Below are positions 12,315 through 20,337 of a DNA stretch of 64,000 nt, piece by piece (the first letter of the stretch is position 1; every line of letters starts with the position of its first letter). The DNA is from SSF53 sp036170535 (GTDB taxonomy: Bacteria > Spirochaetota > Leptospiria > Leptospirales > Leptonemataceae). The notes beneath the pieces were generated by a model, which saw only the letters and a program-made list of their open reading frames with translations, had not been told where the DNA came from and searched no databases. The position numbers and the translations under genes are program-made. The DNA lies in the NCBI GenBank assembly GCA_036170535.1, contig JAVHPJ010000231.1, positions 1-64,000 on the forward strand, read 5' to 3'.

Positions 12315-13229
12315 ATGCAACTTCACGCGATACTGAAAACGATCCCGCTCGCGCTGCTCTGTGCGGCGCTGACCGCCGCCTGCGGTCGCGGCGAAGCGCC
12401 CGTGTATGCCGTGGGCCCGGATACAATTTACCAGGGTTCCATATATTATGCGACCGGCGGCTGCGCTGGCTGCCACGGCGTCGGTTTTGACGGCCAGGGC
12501 CCGGACGCCAGAGAGTTGGCGGACAAGGGCGTCGTGACTCCCGGCTTCAAAGACGTCGCCATTGATCCGGGCAAAACTCCGACTGCATATTTCAAGGCGA
12601 TTACGGTCGGCTCCGAGCGCGTCCCGGGCCATAACTACCAGGCGTATACCGACCGCGGTCGCTGGGCAATGGCGCACTTCCTCTATTCTCTGACGAAGAA
12701 GCCCGCTGGCGAGGCCGCGCAAACGCACGCGCTGGCTGTAGCGGCTGGCGAAGCGGAAGCGGCCGACGCGTATGCAAAGAGCCGGCGCTGGGAAATGGGC
12801 TACAAACCGATTGGTGAACGTCCGCGCTCGCCCGCCCTGAACACGATGCTTGCGTCCACCGCGCTTGAGGCGGAGATTTCCGCTGGCGCCGTGGATGACG
12901 CCCGCCGCGCTCGCGCGGAAGCCCTGGCGGAAGCGCCTGGCGCCGATCTCTACAATAATAACTGCGCGCGTTGCCACGGCGTTTACGGCGAGGGCAGCGC
13001 GCGGGCTGTGCGCATTGGTCCGGTTCCCTGTAAAGACGAGCCGACTCGCAATTGTCCCGTCTTTCTTGGCGTGCGCGATTTTCGCGATAGCGGCGCCCTT
13101 GGGAGCGTCGGCGCGTTCAGCGAAGGCCACACAAACGCCAGTGGTTTAAATCTGCCCGCTTACTCCAGCCTGAGCGACGATGAGTGGCAGAGCCTTTACG
13201 AGTATGTTCAGGGGCTCAGCGGTCGCTGA
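12315..13229 (+). CDS. Diheme cytochrome c lipoprotein
   Basis: The 304-residue protein has a lipoprotein signal with lipobox LTAAC (Cys23) and two class I cytochrome c domains, with heme motifs CAGCH at 50-54 and CARCH at about 217-221. The linker between them (about 120-200) is alanine- and glutamate-rich. It sits between the ACIII genes and the cbb3-like genes, so it most likely shuttles electrons from ACIII (ActE) to the next acceptor. The sequence resembles no single named family that I can fix; cytochrome c fold and periplasmic outer-face location are the safe statements. Confidence 0.8.
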   Translation: MQLHAILKTIPLALLCAALTAACGRGEAPVYAVGPDTIYQGSIYYATGGCAGCHGVGFDGQGPDARELADKGVVTPGFKDVAIDPGKTPTAYFKAITVGSERVPGHNYQAYTDRGRWAMAHFLYSLTKKPAGEAAQTHALAVAAGEAEAADAYAKSRRWEMGYKPIGERPRSPALNTMLASTALEAEISAGAVDDARRARAEALAEAPGADLYNNNCARCHGVYGEGSARAVRIGPVPCKDEPTRNCPVFLGVRDFRDSGALGSVGAFSEGHTNASGLNLPAYSSLSDDEWQSLYEYVQGLSGR

Positions 13230-13250
13230 CCCGGATCAGGAAAACAGCAG

Positions 13251-14768
13251 ATGAACTCCTTACTCAGCATGTTTAAAAAGACGCAATCGATCGAACTGAC
13301 GATCCGCGCCTCGCTCGTGGCCGGATTCGCCTGGGGCGTGCTCGCCGTTATCCTGGGACTGCTCACCCAGCTCATCTTGTTGACTGCGCCGGGCAGCCTG
13401 CCGCCAGCAATGGACTACGGTTACATGCGCCCGCTCTTTACGCAGACGCTGATTTTCGGCAGCTTGCTCTCGTTTTTTCTGGCCATCGCCTACTACATTG
13501 TCCGTGAGACCTCGGGCGCGGAGCTGTTTCTCGCGCCGGCCGCTTTTGTGGGCTTTGCGTTCCAACAACTGGCGGTGCTGCTCTCCCTGATTACGATATT
13601 GGCCGGCTACAATAAAGGTCGTGAGTACGGCGAGGGAACCTGGCTTTCCGATCAGCTGATCGGCCTGGCGCTGCTGGCCTTTCTGGTTGCGTCGATCCAG
13701 GCTTTGCGCGCCGCGAAGAAGTTTGATTGGCCCTCGCGTCTGGCGATCTTCACCGGCGCGGGCGCTCTGGCGTTTTATGTAATCGGCAATTTTGGTCTGC
13801 CATACGGTCCGCTCGAATCGACCGCCCTTACCACCGGCATCCAGGATAGCGCCCTGCAGGAAGTGTATCGCACTGGCGTGCTCGTGTATTTCATCGTGCT
13901 GCCGACCCTCACCGCGCTGGTATATTTTGTTCCGAAATATTACCACCTGCCCCTGCACAGCGAGGCGATGGTGAGCTTCGCTGTGATCGGCATCGCCGTG
14001 CTGGTTCCCTTTGCGGGCGCCGTGAATCAGGTTTTTACGGCTGCGCCGGAACTGCTGCAGACAATCGGCATCTTTTCGATGATCTCGCTCGGCGCTGCGA
14101 TCCTTTCGGGCGCTTTTGCCGTGCAGTATACGCTTACGCGCGGCCCGGAACGCGTGCAGTCCGACGGCATTGGTCTCGCGCTGCGCTGGGGATTGTTTCT
14201 CCTGCTCGTCCTCACAGTGGTGCGCATGGTTCTCGCGCCGCGCTTCATGCAAGCGTTGGTCGGCTACACGCCCCTCGATCCGCGCGATTTGAGCGTCGAC
14301 GCCCTGAGCTACGGATTGCTCGCGCTGGGCGCAAGCGGACTCCTGATCGGACAGCGCCTGAAAAATGCGAATTATTCGGATCAGGCCGCAAAGTGGTTCG
14401 CGTTATCCGGCGGACTCGGCGCGCTTGTACTCATCGTGTCGAATATCGCCCATGGTTTTGTGCAGGGCTACGAACAGCAGGCTGCGAACGCGGAGGGCGC
14501 CCTCGTTGTACAGCAGTGGACGGAAGTCATCATGGCGGGCTCTTTCTTTAAGAAAGAAGCGTCTTTCGTCGTGGACTACCTGCTGAGTTTTCGCGGTCTG
14601 CATCTGATCGGCGCGGTCTTTGTCGCGCTGGCATTCACGATCGCCGCTCTAACCTACTTTGTCTTTCTCGCGAAACGGGCCGCCGGGCCCTATCAGGAGC
14701 CGAAGCTGAACACGGGCGAACCGCGCTATTCCGCGGCCGCATCCGCAGCCTCGCACGGAGCGCATTAA
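13251..14768 (+). CDS. Degenerate CcoN-like (cbb3 oxidase subunit I) membrane protein lacking metal ligands
   Basis: Twelve or so hydrophobic helices align along most of the length with CcoN: YGYMRPLFTQTLIF fits the CcoN stretch with RLRPLHT, GYNKGREYGEGTW fits the GYTSSKEYAE region, and VYFVPKYY fits MYYFVPKQ. However, the ligands are gone. The first low-spin heme histidine is Phe63; the Cu-B histidine after WWYG is Thr208 (VYRTG); the GPHHLHY site reads FAGAVNQVF (254-262); and the GHVHAG pair reads GLHLIG, keeping only His451. Only six histidines exist in all (232, 236, 401, 451, 502, 505). The protein therefore cannot be a working heme-copper oxidase. Its stop overlaps the start of the CcoO-like gene (TAATG), so expression is coupled. 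A structural or quinol/cytochrome docking role is inference. Confidence 0.8.
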   Translation: MNSLLSMFKKTQSIELTIRASLVAGFAWGVLAVILGLLTQLILLTAPGSLPPAMDYGYMRPLFTQTLIFGSLLSFFLAIAYYIVRETSGAELFLAPAAFVGFAFQQLAVLLSLITILAGYNKGREYGEGTWLSDQLIGLALLAFLVASIQALRAAKKFDWPSRLAIFTGAGALAFYVIGNFGLPYGPLESTALTTGIQDSALQEVYRTGVLVYFIVLPTLTALVYFVPKYYHLPLHSEAMVSFAVIGIAVLVPFAGAVNQVFTAAPELLQTIGIFSMISLGAAILSGAFAVQYTLTRGPERVQSDGIGLALRWGLFLLLVLTVVRMVLAPRFMQALVGYTPLDPRDLSVDALSYGLLALGASGLLIGQRLKNANYSDQAAKWFALSGGLGALVLIVSNIAHGFVQGYEQQAANAEGALVVQQWTEVIMAGSFFKKEASFVVDYLLSFRGLHLIGAVFVALAFTIAALTYFVFLAKRAAGPYQEPKLNTGEPRYSAAASAASHGAH

Positions 14769-15454
14769 TGAGCGATAAGCCGAATCCAGTATCTTCGAAG
14801 TTAAACCAGATCTTGAGCGATCCGCTGAGTCTGGCGCTCGCTGCGGCGGCGCTGGCCCTGATTACGACGCTCGCCGCGGTCTGGTTCCCCTACCGCCGCA
14901 GCGTAACGCCGACGCACGGGGCCCTGCCCTATCTGGCGCCGCCGAGCGCGCTGGCCCTTGAGGGCTCGTCCGTTTATTACCAGGAAGGCTGTCAGTATTG
15001 CCATACGCAAGCGCTGCGACCTTTCGCCTGGGAAGCGGCGCGCTTTGCAAATGCCGAGGCCTACGGCTACTATCTGTTGCCGGACGCTATGGAGTATTAT
15101 TTTGAGACGCCCGCCCAGCGCGGCAGTCTGCGCCTGGGACCGGACCTGTCGCGCGTCGCCGGCAAGCTTGATTCTGCGCAACTGGAAACGCTGCTAAAAA
15201 GCGACAAGACCGACTCCCAGCGAGCCGCTTATCATCGCTTTGGTCATCTTTTTGAGTCTGATGCGGGCATTAATCCGCTGATGCTCGCCTGGCGCATTCG
15301 CATGAATATGCAAAGCGCCAGCCCGCTTTCCGATCCGTACCAACGCAGCGCTTTTGAGCAACTGGACGGCAAAACGCGCGGGGACGCGCTGGTCGCTTAT
15401 CTGTTGAGCCTGGGCAAAAAACAGTCCGAGTTCGCAGGGAAATTTTATAATTAA
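14768..15454 (+). CDS. CcoO-like monoheme cytochrome c
   Basis: The 228-residue protein has one N-terminal membrane helix (about residues 21-40) and a heme motif CQYCH (75-79) inside the CcoO-type signature GCQYCHTQALRPF; LRLGPDLSRVAGK near residue 121 matches the RRGPDLARVGGK segment of CcoO. Unlike its CcoN-like neighbour, it keeps the features needed for heme c binding. In normal cbb3 oxidases CcoO passes electrons to CcoN. The gene overlaps the preceding stop by one base and is followed by the CcoP-like gene. Confidence 0.82.
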   Translation: MSDKPNPVSSKLNQILSDPLSLALAAAALALITTLAAVWFPYRRSVTPTHGALPYLAPPSALALEGSSVYYQEGCQYCHTQALRPFAWEAARFANAEAYGYYLLPDAMEYYFETPAQRGSLRLGPDLSRVAGKLDSAQLETLLKSDKTDSQRAAYHRFGHLFESDAGINPLMLAWRIRMNMQSASPLSDPYQRSAFEQLDGKTRGDALVAYLLSLGKKQSEFAGKFYN

Positions 15455-15510
15455 TCCGCCGTGGGCCGCGCGCGGCGCGGCGAATGAGCGAATGGAACAA
15501 GAGACTTAGT

Positions 15511-16002
15511 ATGAGCAATACTGACAACAAAGGCGTGCCGAACTGGATTTTGTTCGTATTCTTCGGAAGCCTGCTGGCCGGCTCCTTGTATGCGGTCTAC
15601 AAGCACGGCTTTCTGGGCTATGATCGCGCGATGGATCTGCGCACGGCGCAGGGGGCGGCGTACGTAACGCCCTCCATCATGATCATTCCGCAGCGCACGC
15701 CCCAGGCCATTTCGAACGGCGAGACGACCTACCAACGCGCCTGCGTCGCATGTCATGGCGCGCAATTGCAAGGCGTGGTCGGTCCCGCGCTCATTAAGGC
15801 CCAGTGGCTGCACTTTAATAATGAAGACAAGATCGCACGCATGGTTATGCGCGGCATTGGTCCGGCGGAATCAGTTACCGGCGGCGTCATGCCGGCGCGC
15901 GGCGGCGCGCCCCTCAGCGATCGCGAGGTATGGGAAGTGATCTACTTTCTTTCCTCGAAAAATCCGGGCAGCATTGTGCAGGACGCCGTGCCGAACGAAT
16001 AA
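15511..16002 (+). CDS. CcoP-like monoheme cytochrome c (truncated)
   Basis: The protein (163 residues) begins with PNWILFVFFGSLLAGSLYAVY, which resembles the membrane segment of CcoP, and carries a single heme motif CVACH at 78-82 followed by GxxxxxxxGP as in CcoP cytochrome domains; GVMPARGG near residue 130 supplies the likely axial Met. Typical CcoP has two hemes; only one is here. I chose ATG 15511 (AAGAGA upstream) over 15484, which has no ribosome site. It is the last gene of the operon, before a strong terminator. Confidence 0.78.
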   Translation: MSNTDNKGVPNWILFVFFGSLLAGSLYAVYKHGFLGYDRAMDLRTAQGAAYVTPSIMIIPQRTPQAISNGETTYQRACVACHGAQLQGVVGPALIKAQWLHFNNEDKIARMVMRGIGPAESVTGGVMPARGGAPLSDREVWEVIYFLSSKNPGSIVQDAVPNE

Positions 16003-16026
16003 TTCGGCTGAGGTCGAATTAAACGG

Positions 16027-16066
16027 AACCCGCCCGCGCAACAACGCCGGCGGGTTTTATTTTTTT
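16027..16066 (+). terminator. Rho-independent terminator of the respiratory operon
   Basis: AACCCGCC (16027-16034) pairs with GGCGGGTT (16049-16056), followed by TTATTTTTTT. It lies 25 bp after the stop of the last cytochrome gene and before the convergent recJ stop at 16,077. Confidence 0.85.
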
Positions 16067-16076
16067 GCAGCCCGGG

Positions 16077-17177
16077 TCAGTCCGCGCGTTCGAGGCGATC
16101 CACGCGAAACTGTAAACGGGCGCGCCCGGCGAACCAGCTGAGTTCCAGACAGCCGTATAAGTTCAAGACCGCCCCTTCCGCAATCGCCGTTTCAATCTCG
16201 CGGCCGCGCCGCCAGGCGATGAGATCGACAAAGGCCGGGGCGCCGGCCACGCTGAACCGCGCATGTTCGCCGTTGGTCATGTAGCGCGGATTCACCGGCC
16301 GCACCTTGCGCAACAGCAGAATCGGTTCGGGATTGCCCGGTCCAAAAGGTTCCAGCAGTTCCAGTTCTCGCAGCAGTCGATATCCCAGACGCTCCGGACG
16401 CAGTTCCAGATGGTAGACGGCCGTGCTCTGCTGATTGGCTTCGCGTCCCTGGGCGCGCATGGTCTCGATCGACGCCGTAAAGCGCTCCAGCAGGATTTGC
16501 TCAAGCTGATCGAGGCGGTCAAAGGCGATGGAAAAGCCGGCCGCCTCCGGGTGTCCGCCGAACTGGATAAACAAATCGGCGGCCTGCTCGAGGAGCCCGA
16601 GCACATTGACGCCGTCCCAGGTGCGCGCCGATCCGCGCGCATATTCGCCGTCCGGATTTACATAGACGACCGGCTTGCGATACTTTTCCGTCAGGCGCGC
16701 CGCAACAATGCCGGAGACGCCCGGTTCCAGTTCAGGATGGTAACAGAATATCAAAGGTTGCGCGAGGCGCGCCGGATGTTCGGCGAAGTGCCGTTCCACG
16801 CGCTCCTCATTGCGCCGCGTGCGCTTTTTGCGCTCTTCGTTGAGTTTGACCAGCTCCGTCGCCAGCCGCCGCGCCTCATCCGCTTCGCGCGCGAGCAGCA
16901 GGTTGAGCGCCAGACGGGTGTTGCCCATGCGTCCGGCAGCGTTCAGCGAGGGGCCGACGCTCCAACCCAGCTCGCGACTCAGCACGCGCTCCGCGGGGAC
17001 GCTCAGCGCCTCCAGCAGCGCCTGATAGCCGGGACGATACTCGCGCCGTCCGCGTCGCTCAAAGCCGGCCTGACCCATGCCGAGTCGCACCAGGGCGCGA
17101 TTTTCGCCGACCAGCGGCACCAGATCGGTTACAATGCCAATGGCGGCGATGTCCGCATGTTTGCGCACAAACTCCAT
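16077..17177 (-). CDS. recJ: RecJ single-strand exonuclease, C-terminal part after an in-frame amber codon
   Basis: This part holds the RecJ motifs GIVTDLVPL (residue 17), GPSLNAAGRMG, PGVSGIVAARL, GGHPEAAGF and the C-terminal OB-like domain. It is in the same frame as the N-terminal part at 17,301-18,080; only the TAG at 17,301-17,303 separates them, and the 41 codons between TAG and ATG 17,177 read as normal coding sequence (WIDLESGPYPL...). So this is one recJ gene of about 667 codons with a premature stop, not two genes by origin. Reinitiation at ATG 17,177 would give a 366-residue fragment lacking the DHH motif; activity alone is unlikely. Confidence 0.85.
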   Translation of the reverse strand: MEFVRKHADIAAIGIVTDLVPLVGENRALVRLGMGQAGFERRGRREYRPGYQALLEALSVPAERVLSRELGWSVGPSLNAAGRMGNTRLALNLLLAREADEARRLATELVKLNEERKKRTRRNEERVERHFAEHPARLAQPLIFCYHPELEPGVSGIVAARLTEKYRKPVVYVNPDGEYARGSARTWDGVNVLGLLEQAADLFIQFGGHPEAAGFSIAFDRLDQLEQILLERFTASIETMRAQGREANQQSTAVYHLELRPERLGYRLLRELELLEPFGPGNPEPILLLRKVRPVNPRYMTNGEHARFSVAGAPAFVDLIAWRRGREIETAIAEGAVLNLYGCLELSWFAGRARLQFRVDRLERAD

Positions 17178-17300
17178 GAGACGCGGGCGCGATCGAATAA
17201 TGTGTCCAAACAGCGCCTTGCCGCCGGCCAGTTCATCGCGCCGCAGGAGGTCCAGCTCCGCAGCGCTTAAGGGATACGGTCCGCTTTCCAGATCAATCCA

Positions 17301-17303
17301 CTA
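17301..17303 (-). other. In-frame amber codon interrupting recJ
   Basis: TAG in the recJ frame (distance to ATG 17,177 is 42 codons exactly). Both sides are clearly coding, with no frame change. One base change would restore sense, for example TGG, CAG or TAC. Confidence 0.9.
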
Positions 17304-18080
17304 GGCATCCGGATCAGCTGCGAGGGCCGCCCGCGCGGCGGCGCGCGTGGGAAAACGCCCGAGGCGGCGCCCTGCGCGATAGACGACGAACTCCGCTCCC
17401 GCCTGGAGGCTCAGGTAACGGCGCCATTCGCGAGTGTGCGAGAGAGCGAAGCCCAACAGCAATTTGAACACCAGTCCGACGGTAGCGATCTTGCCCTGGT
17501 GTTCGTAGCGCGTAGTCGTGTCGCGCATGGGGTTAACAAACGCACAGCGCGCGGCGTCCGGGCGCCGCTCTTCATCATGAATCTGGTGGTGATCCAGAAC
17601 TATGACGCGTTTCCCGCGCGCATTCAGGGCTTCGATCTCACGCCCATGCGTCGAGCCCATGTCCAACAGGATCACCAGGTTCGCGTTCCCGTCGCGGATG
17701 CGCTCGTAGAGCGCGCCAGACAGACCGTAGTCGTCGCCATCATCGGATACGACGAGTTCCAGGGGACCGCTGTGCACCTCCGCCAGAAATCCGCCGAGCA
17801 GCGCGGTTGAACTGACTCCGTCCACATCGCGGTCGCCCAGCACCAGCACGCTCTCGCGCCCTGCAACGGCGGCGCGCAAACTCAAGATGGCGTCTTCCAT
17901 GCCGGGGATGCAGAGCGGCGAATGCAGGCCGCCCGCGCGCAGACTGAAGTAGTCCGGATCCGACGCCAGGGCCGCGTAATCCGGATGGGAGGCCAGGGGA
18001 CCCAACAACTCGAGGGCCGGCCGCACGCGCGGCTCGGCGACGGCGGGAGAACCGCGCTCCGTGACAGACATGATAGACAT
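17301..18080 (-). CDS. recJ: RecJ single-strand exonuclease, N-terminal part ending at amber codon
   Basis: RecJ degrades single-stranded DNA 5' to 3' in recombination and repair. This part carries the DHH-phosphoesterase motifs LGDRDVDGVSS (motif I), LLDMGSTH (motif II) and LDHHQ (motif III), then VNPMRDTT. It ends at TAG in an insertion of about 95 residues, relative to ordinary RecJ, between motifs III and IV. I start at ATG 18,080 (MSIMSVTERG); the open frame continues further upstream but that part overlaps yidD and reads as non-coding. TAG is used as a genuine stop elsewhere in the window (for example 39,379-39,381), so codon reassignment is not indicated. Mutation, assembly error or suppression remain possible. 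Confidence 0.83.
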   Translation of the reverse strand: MSIMSVTERGSPAVAEPRVRPALELLGPLASHPDYAALASDPDYFSLRAGGLHSPLCIPGMEDAILSLRAAVAGRESVLVLGDRDVDGVSSTALLGGFLAEVHSGPLELVVSDDGDDYGLSGALYERIRDGNANLVILLDMGSTHGREIEALNARGKRVIVLDHHQIHDEERRPDAARCAFVNPMRDTTTRYEHQGKIATVGLVFKLLLGFALSHTREWRRYLSLQAGAEFVVYRAGRRLGRFPTRAAARAALAADPDA

Positions 18081-18154
18081 AAGCCATTGTCTTATGTCCC
18101 TGTGACAAGCCCTGTTCCCGCCTGGCGCAGATTTTCCGGGGCGGCCAGGCCGCT

Positions 18155-18634
18155 TCAGCGCGTGGAGTCTTCTTGTAGCAACGAAGGCTGGCGCAGGAGG
18201 TAGGGCGGCAGCCCGTCGTCCACGGGATCGAGATAGCGCGGCGTGGCGGAGACGCGGGCTGGCGCCAGTCGATAGCGGCGACGCAGTTCGCCAAACTCGC
18301 GGTAAAAGAGTCGATCCACGAGCATTAACAGACCCCACAGGCCGTACTGACGCAAGGCCTGGTCGCCATACGTGGCGCACGATGGATACAGCGGGCAGCG
18401 CGGCCCATCCATATGCGTGGCTGTCTCGCGATGCTGACGGATCAGGGCCATGAGCGGCGCCAGAAGCCAGGCGGACTGCGGCGCCCCCACGCCGTCCGTC
18501 GCCGCGCTTGCCGGCGAGCCGGCCGACGCTTCGCCCGGGGCGCCGGGCGCCGGGGCGCGGGCCACGCTCTGGCACCCGAAGCTAAAAAAAACGAGGCCGA
18601 ACGCCGCAAAGCTCCTTTGACACGCCCGCCCCAC
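18155..18634 (-). CDS. yidD: YidD-family membrane insertion efficiency factor with lipoprotein signal
   Basis: The core GPRCPLYPSCATYGDQAL followed by QYGLWGLLMLVDRL matches the YidD family (DUF37), small proteins that assist YidC-dependent membrane protein insertion. The family cysteines (PRCPLYPSC) are present. Two things are odd: the frame begins at GTG 18,634 and gives a hydrophobic leader (FAAFGLVFFSFGC) that looks like a lipoprotein signal with Cys near residue 20, and there is a C-terminal extension after the YidD domain (RYRLAPARV to the end). Ordinary YidD is about 70-90 residues, here 159. The start has no good ribosome site, so the N-terminus is uncertain. It is divergent (45 bp) from a TPR membrane protein and upstream of recJ. 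Confidence 0.75.
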   Translation of the reverse strand: MGRACQRSFAAFGLVFFSFGCQSVARAPAPGAPGEASAGSPASAATDGVGAPQSAWLLAPLMALIRQHRETATHMDGPRCPLYPSCATYGDQALRQYGLWGLLMLVDRLFYREFGELRRRYRLAPARVSATPRYLDPVDDGLPPYLLRQPSLLQEDSTR

Positions 18635-18679
18635 GAAGCGAACTGGTTCTGCTCTCCGCTCGAGAGCAAGCCCGATTCC

Positions 18680-19615
18680 ATGCGCGCATTCGCTTCCATT
18701 CCCTTTGTGCAGCGGCGACTGCGCGCGCTGTGCATCGGCCTCGGCCTCACTCTGCTGGCTACGGCCGGCGGCTCGCGTCCGCTGGCGGCCGAATCGCCGG
18801 CTGAACTCGGCGATCGCTTTTACGCCCGTGGCGAATACGACCTGGCGCGCATCGAGTATGAGCGCGCATTGGGTCTGGCCGGGGAAACTGAGCGTCGCGC
18901 TCTGGAAGCGCGCATCGGCCTTGCCGAAATTCGACGGGAACGCTACCGCAGCGCAGTGGAAGCGCTGCGCGACGCCGGCGACTTTTCGCACCTTTATCTG
19001 CGTCTCTTTGCGTCGCTGCGCCTGGGCTGGCAGAACCAGGCGATCGTCGAAGCGGATCGCATTGAACGCCTGACCGGCGCAGACGCGCTGGGCCGCGGTC
19101 GCGCCCAACTGTTGCTGGGTCTTATTTTTCTGGATCGGGCCGATCATACGGCCGCCCGCTCCCACTATTCGTTTCTTATGAAAGACAGCGAGGCCGAAGA
19201 GGTGCGTCAGGTCAGCGCGCGCGTCCTCTCCGCCCTTGATGAGTACGAACGCACTCCGCAGAAAAGTCCGTGGTTGGCGGGCGGTCTGTCGGCGCTGCTG
19301 CCCGGGGCCGGCCAGATTTACAGCGAGCACTACGTGGACGGCGTCACGGCGTTCTTTTTTAACGGCATGTTTCTGGGTTCGGCGGCCATCATGTACGATC
19401 TCGAGAATCGAGCCAATCGTCCGCACGTTGCGTCGGCTGCGTTCGGCGTGGTCGGAGTCTTTTTTTATCTGGCGAATGTGTTCGGCGCGGCCCAATCGGC
19501 GCATCGCTACAATACGTATCAGACGCGTCTCTTCCACCAGGAAGTGCGCGACACGTTTTTTAATGTAGATTATGTAGATCGCACCAGCGGCATTGTCATC
19601 GAAGTGCGTTTCTGA
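18680..19615 (+). CDS. TPR-containing membrane protein with C-terminal hydrophobic domain
   Basis: The 311-residue protein has a signal peptide (ALCIGLGLTLLATAGG, residues about 16-31), helical TPR-like repeats (about 40-190; GDRFYARGEYDLARIEYERAL is a clear TPR unit) and a C-terminal domain that begins LSALLPGAGQIYSEHYVDG and holds two or three membrane segments (FFFNGMFLGSAAIM; AFGVVGVFFYLANVFG). The LLPGxGQxY signature is that of small membrane domains of the DUF5683/TM2 kind. It is divergent from the lipoprotein YidD, which suggests a shared role in envelope protein insertion, but that is inference. It ends 44 bp before mtnB. Confidence 0.7.
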   Translation: MRAFASIPFVQRRLRALCIGLGLTLLATAGGSRPLAAESPAELGDRFYARGEYDLARIEYERALGLAGETERRALEARIGLAEIRRERYRSAVEALRDAGDFSHLYLRLFASLRLGWQNQAIVEADRIERLTGADALGRGRAQLLLGLIFLDRADHTAARSHYSFLMKDSEAEEVRQVSARVLSALDEYERTPQKSPWLAGGLSALLPGAGQIYSEHYVDGVTAFFFNGMFLGSAAIMYDLENRANRPHVASAAFGVVGVFFYLANVFGAAQSAHRYNTYQTRLFHQEVRDTFFNVDYVDRTSGIVIEVRF

Positions 19616-19659
19616 GAAATGCGCACTATTGTTACGCCGGCGCGGCGGAGGAAAACACC

Positions 19660-20316
19660 ATGGAAACCACGCAAGAAGACCTGCGCGAAATGGTTTGCGA
19701 GATGTGTCGGAATTTCTACGCGCTCGGTTGGGTCAGCGGCACCGGCGGCGGAATCTCGATCCGTCGCGGCGATGCAATATATATGGCGCCCAGCGGAGTG
19801 CAGAAGGAAAAAATTCGACCGGATGACGTATTCGTTGTAAACCGCGCGGGCGACGTAATCGAAGGGCCGCGGACGCCGAACCTCAAGTTGACCGAATGCT
19901 CCTCGCTTTTTCTGGCCGCTTATGAACTGCGCGACGCCGGCGCGGTGTTGCATTCGCATTCGGTCAATGTCGTCCTCGCAACCATGCTGGCGGAGCGCCG
20001 GCAGGGCTTTATCTCAACCCTCGAATTCACCCGCCTGGAGATGATCAAAGGCCTGGCGGGGCACGGATATTACGACGTTTTTACTCTGCCCGTCATCGAC
20101 AATACGGCCCGCGAGTGCGAGCTGACCGATTCGCTGCGCGTCGCCATCGAAACATTTCCCGCAAGTCCCGCCGTCGCAGTGCGGAATCACGGCATCTATG
20201 TTTGGGGCCGCGACGAAGGTCATGCCAAAACGCAGGCCGAATGCATCGACTACCTGTGCGAGGTGATGGTGAAAATGCGCATGCTCGGTTTGGGCGCGCC
20301 CGCGCTGCAGGCTTGA
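19660..20316 (+). CDS. mtnB: Methylthioribulose-1-phosphate dehydratase (class II aldolase fold)
   Basis: MtnB dehydrates 5-methylthioribulose-1-phosphate in the methionine salvage pathway. The 218-residue protein has GWVSGTGGGISIR (residues 23-35), APSGVQKE, the zinc-binding HSHS near residue 98 and a third histidine in VRNHGIYVWG near residue 172. These favour MtnB over fuculose or ribulose-phosphate aldolases, but the wider class II aldolase family is hard to split by eye. GGAGGAAAA sits directly upstream of ATG 19,660. No other mtn gene is in the window. Confidence 0.75.
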   Translation: METTQEDLREMVCEMCRNFYALGWVSGTGGGISIRRGDAIYMAPSGVQKEKIRPDDVFVVNRAGDVIEGPRTPNLKLTECSSLFLAAYELRDAGAVLHSHSVNVVLATMLAERRQGFISTLEFTRLEMIKGLAGHGYYDVFTLPVIDNTARECELTDSLRVAIETFPASPAVAVRNHGIYVWGRDEGHAKTQAECIDYLCEVMVKMRMLGLGAPALQA

Positions 20317-20337
20317 GCGCGCCGCCCGGGCCGGCGC

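Noticed and set aside
13251..14768. Functional cbb3 cytochrome oxidase subunit I
   Set aside because: Only one of six required ligand histidines is present.
17301..17303. Reassigned TAG (recoding to an amino acid) in this genome
   Set aside because: TAG terminates other genes cleanly (slt at 39,379-39,381, the WecA-like gene at 32,291-32,293, the CPBP gene at 44,623-44,625), so a genome-wide code change is not supported.
18081..18575. N-terminal extension of RecJ
   Set aside because: Overlaps yidD in another frame, Arg/Ala/Pro-rich, no similarity to RecJ; start placed at 18,080.
18635..19537. Long N-terminal extension of the YidD frame
   Set aside because: Antisense to the TPR membrane protein and lacking any domain; the lipoprotein leader gives a natural start at 18,634.
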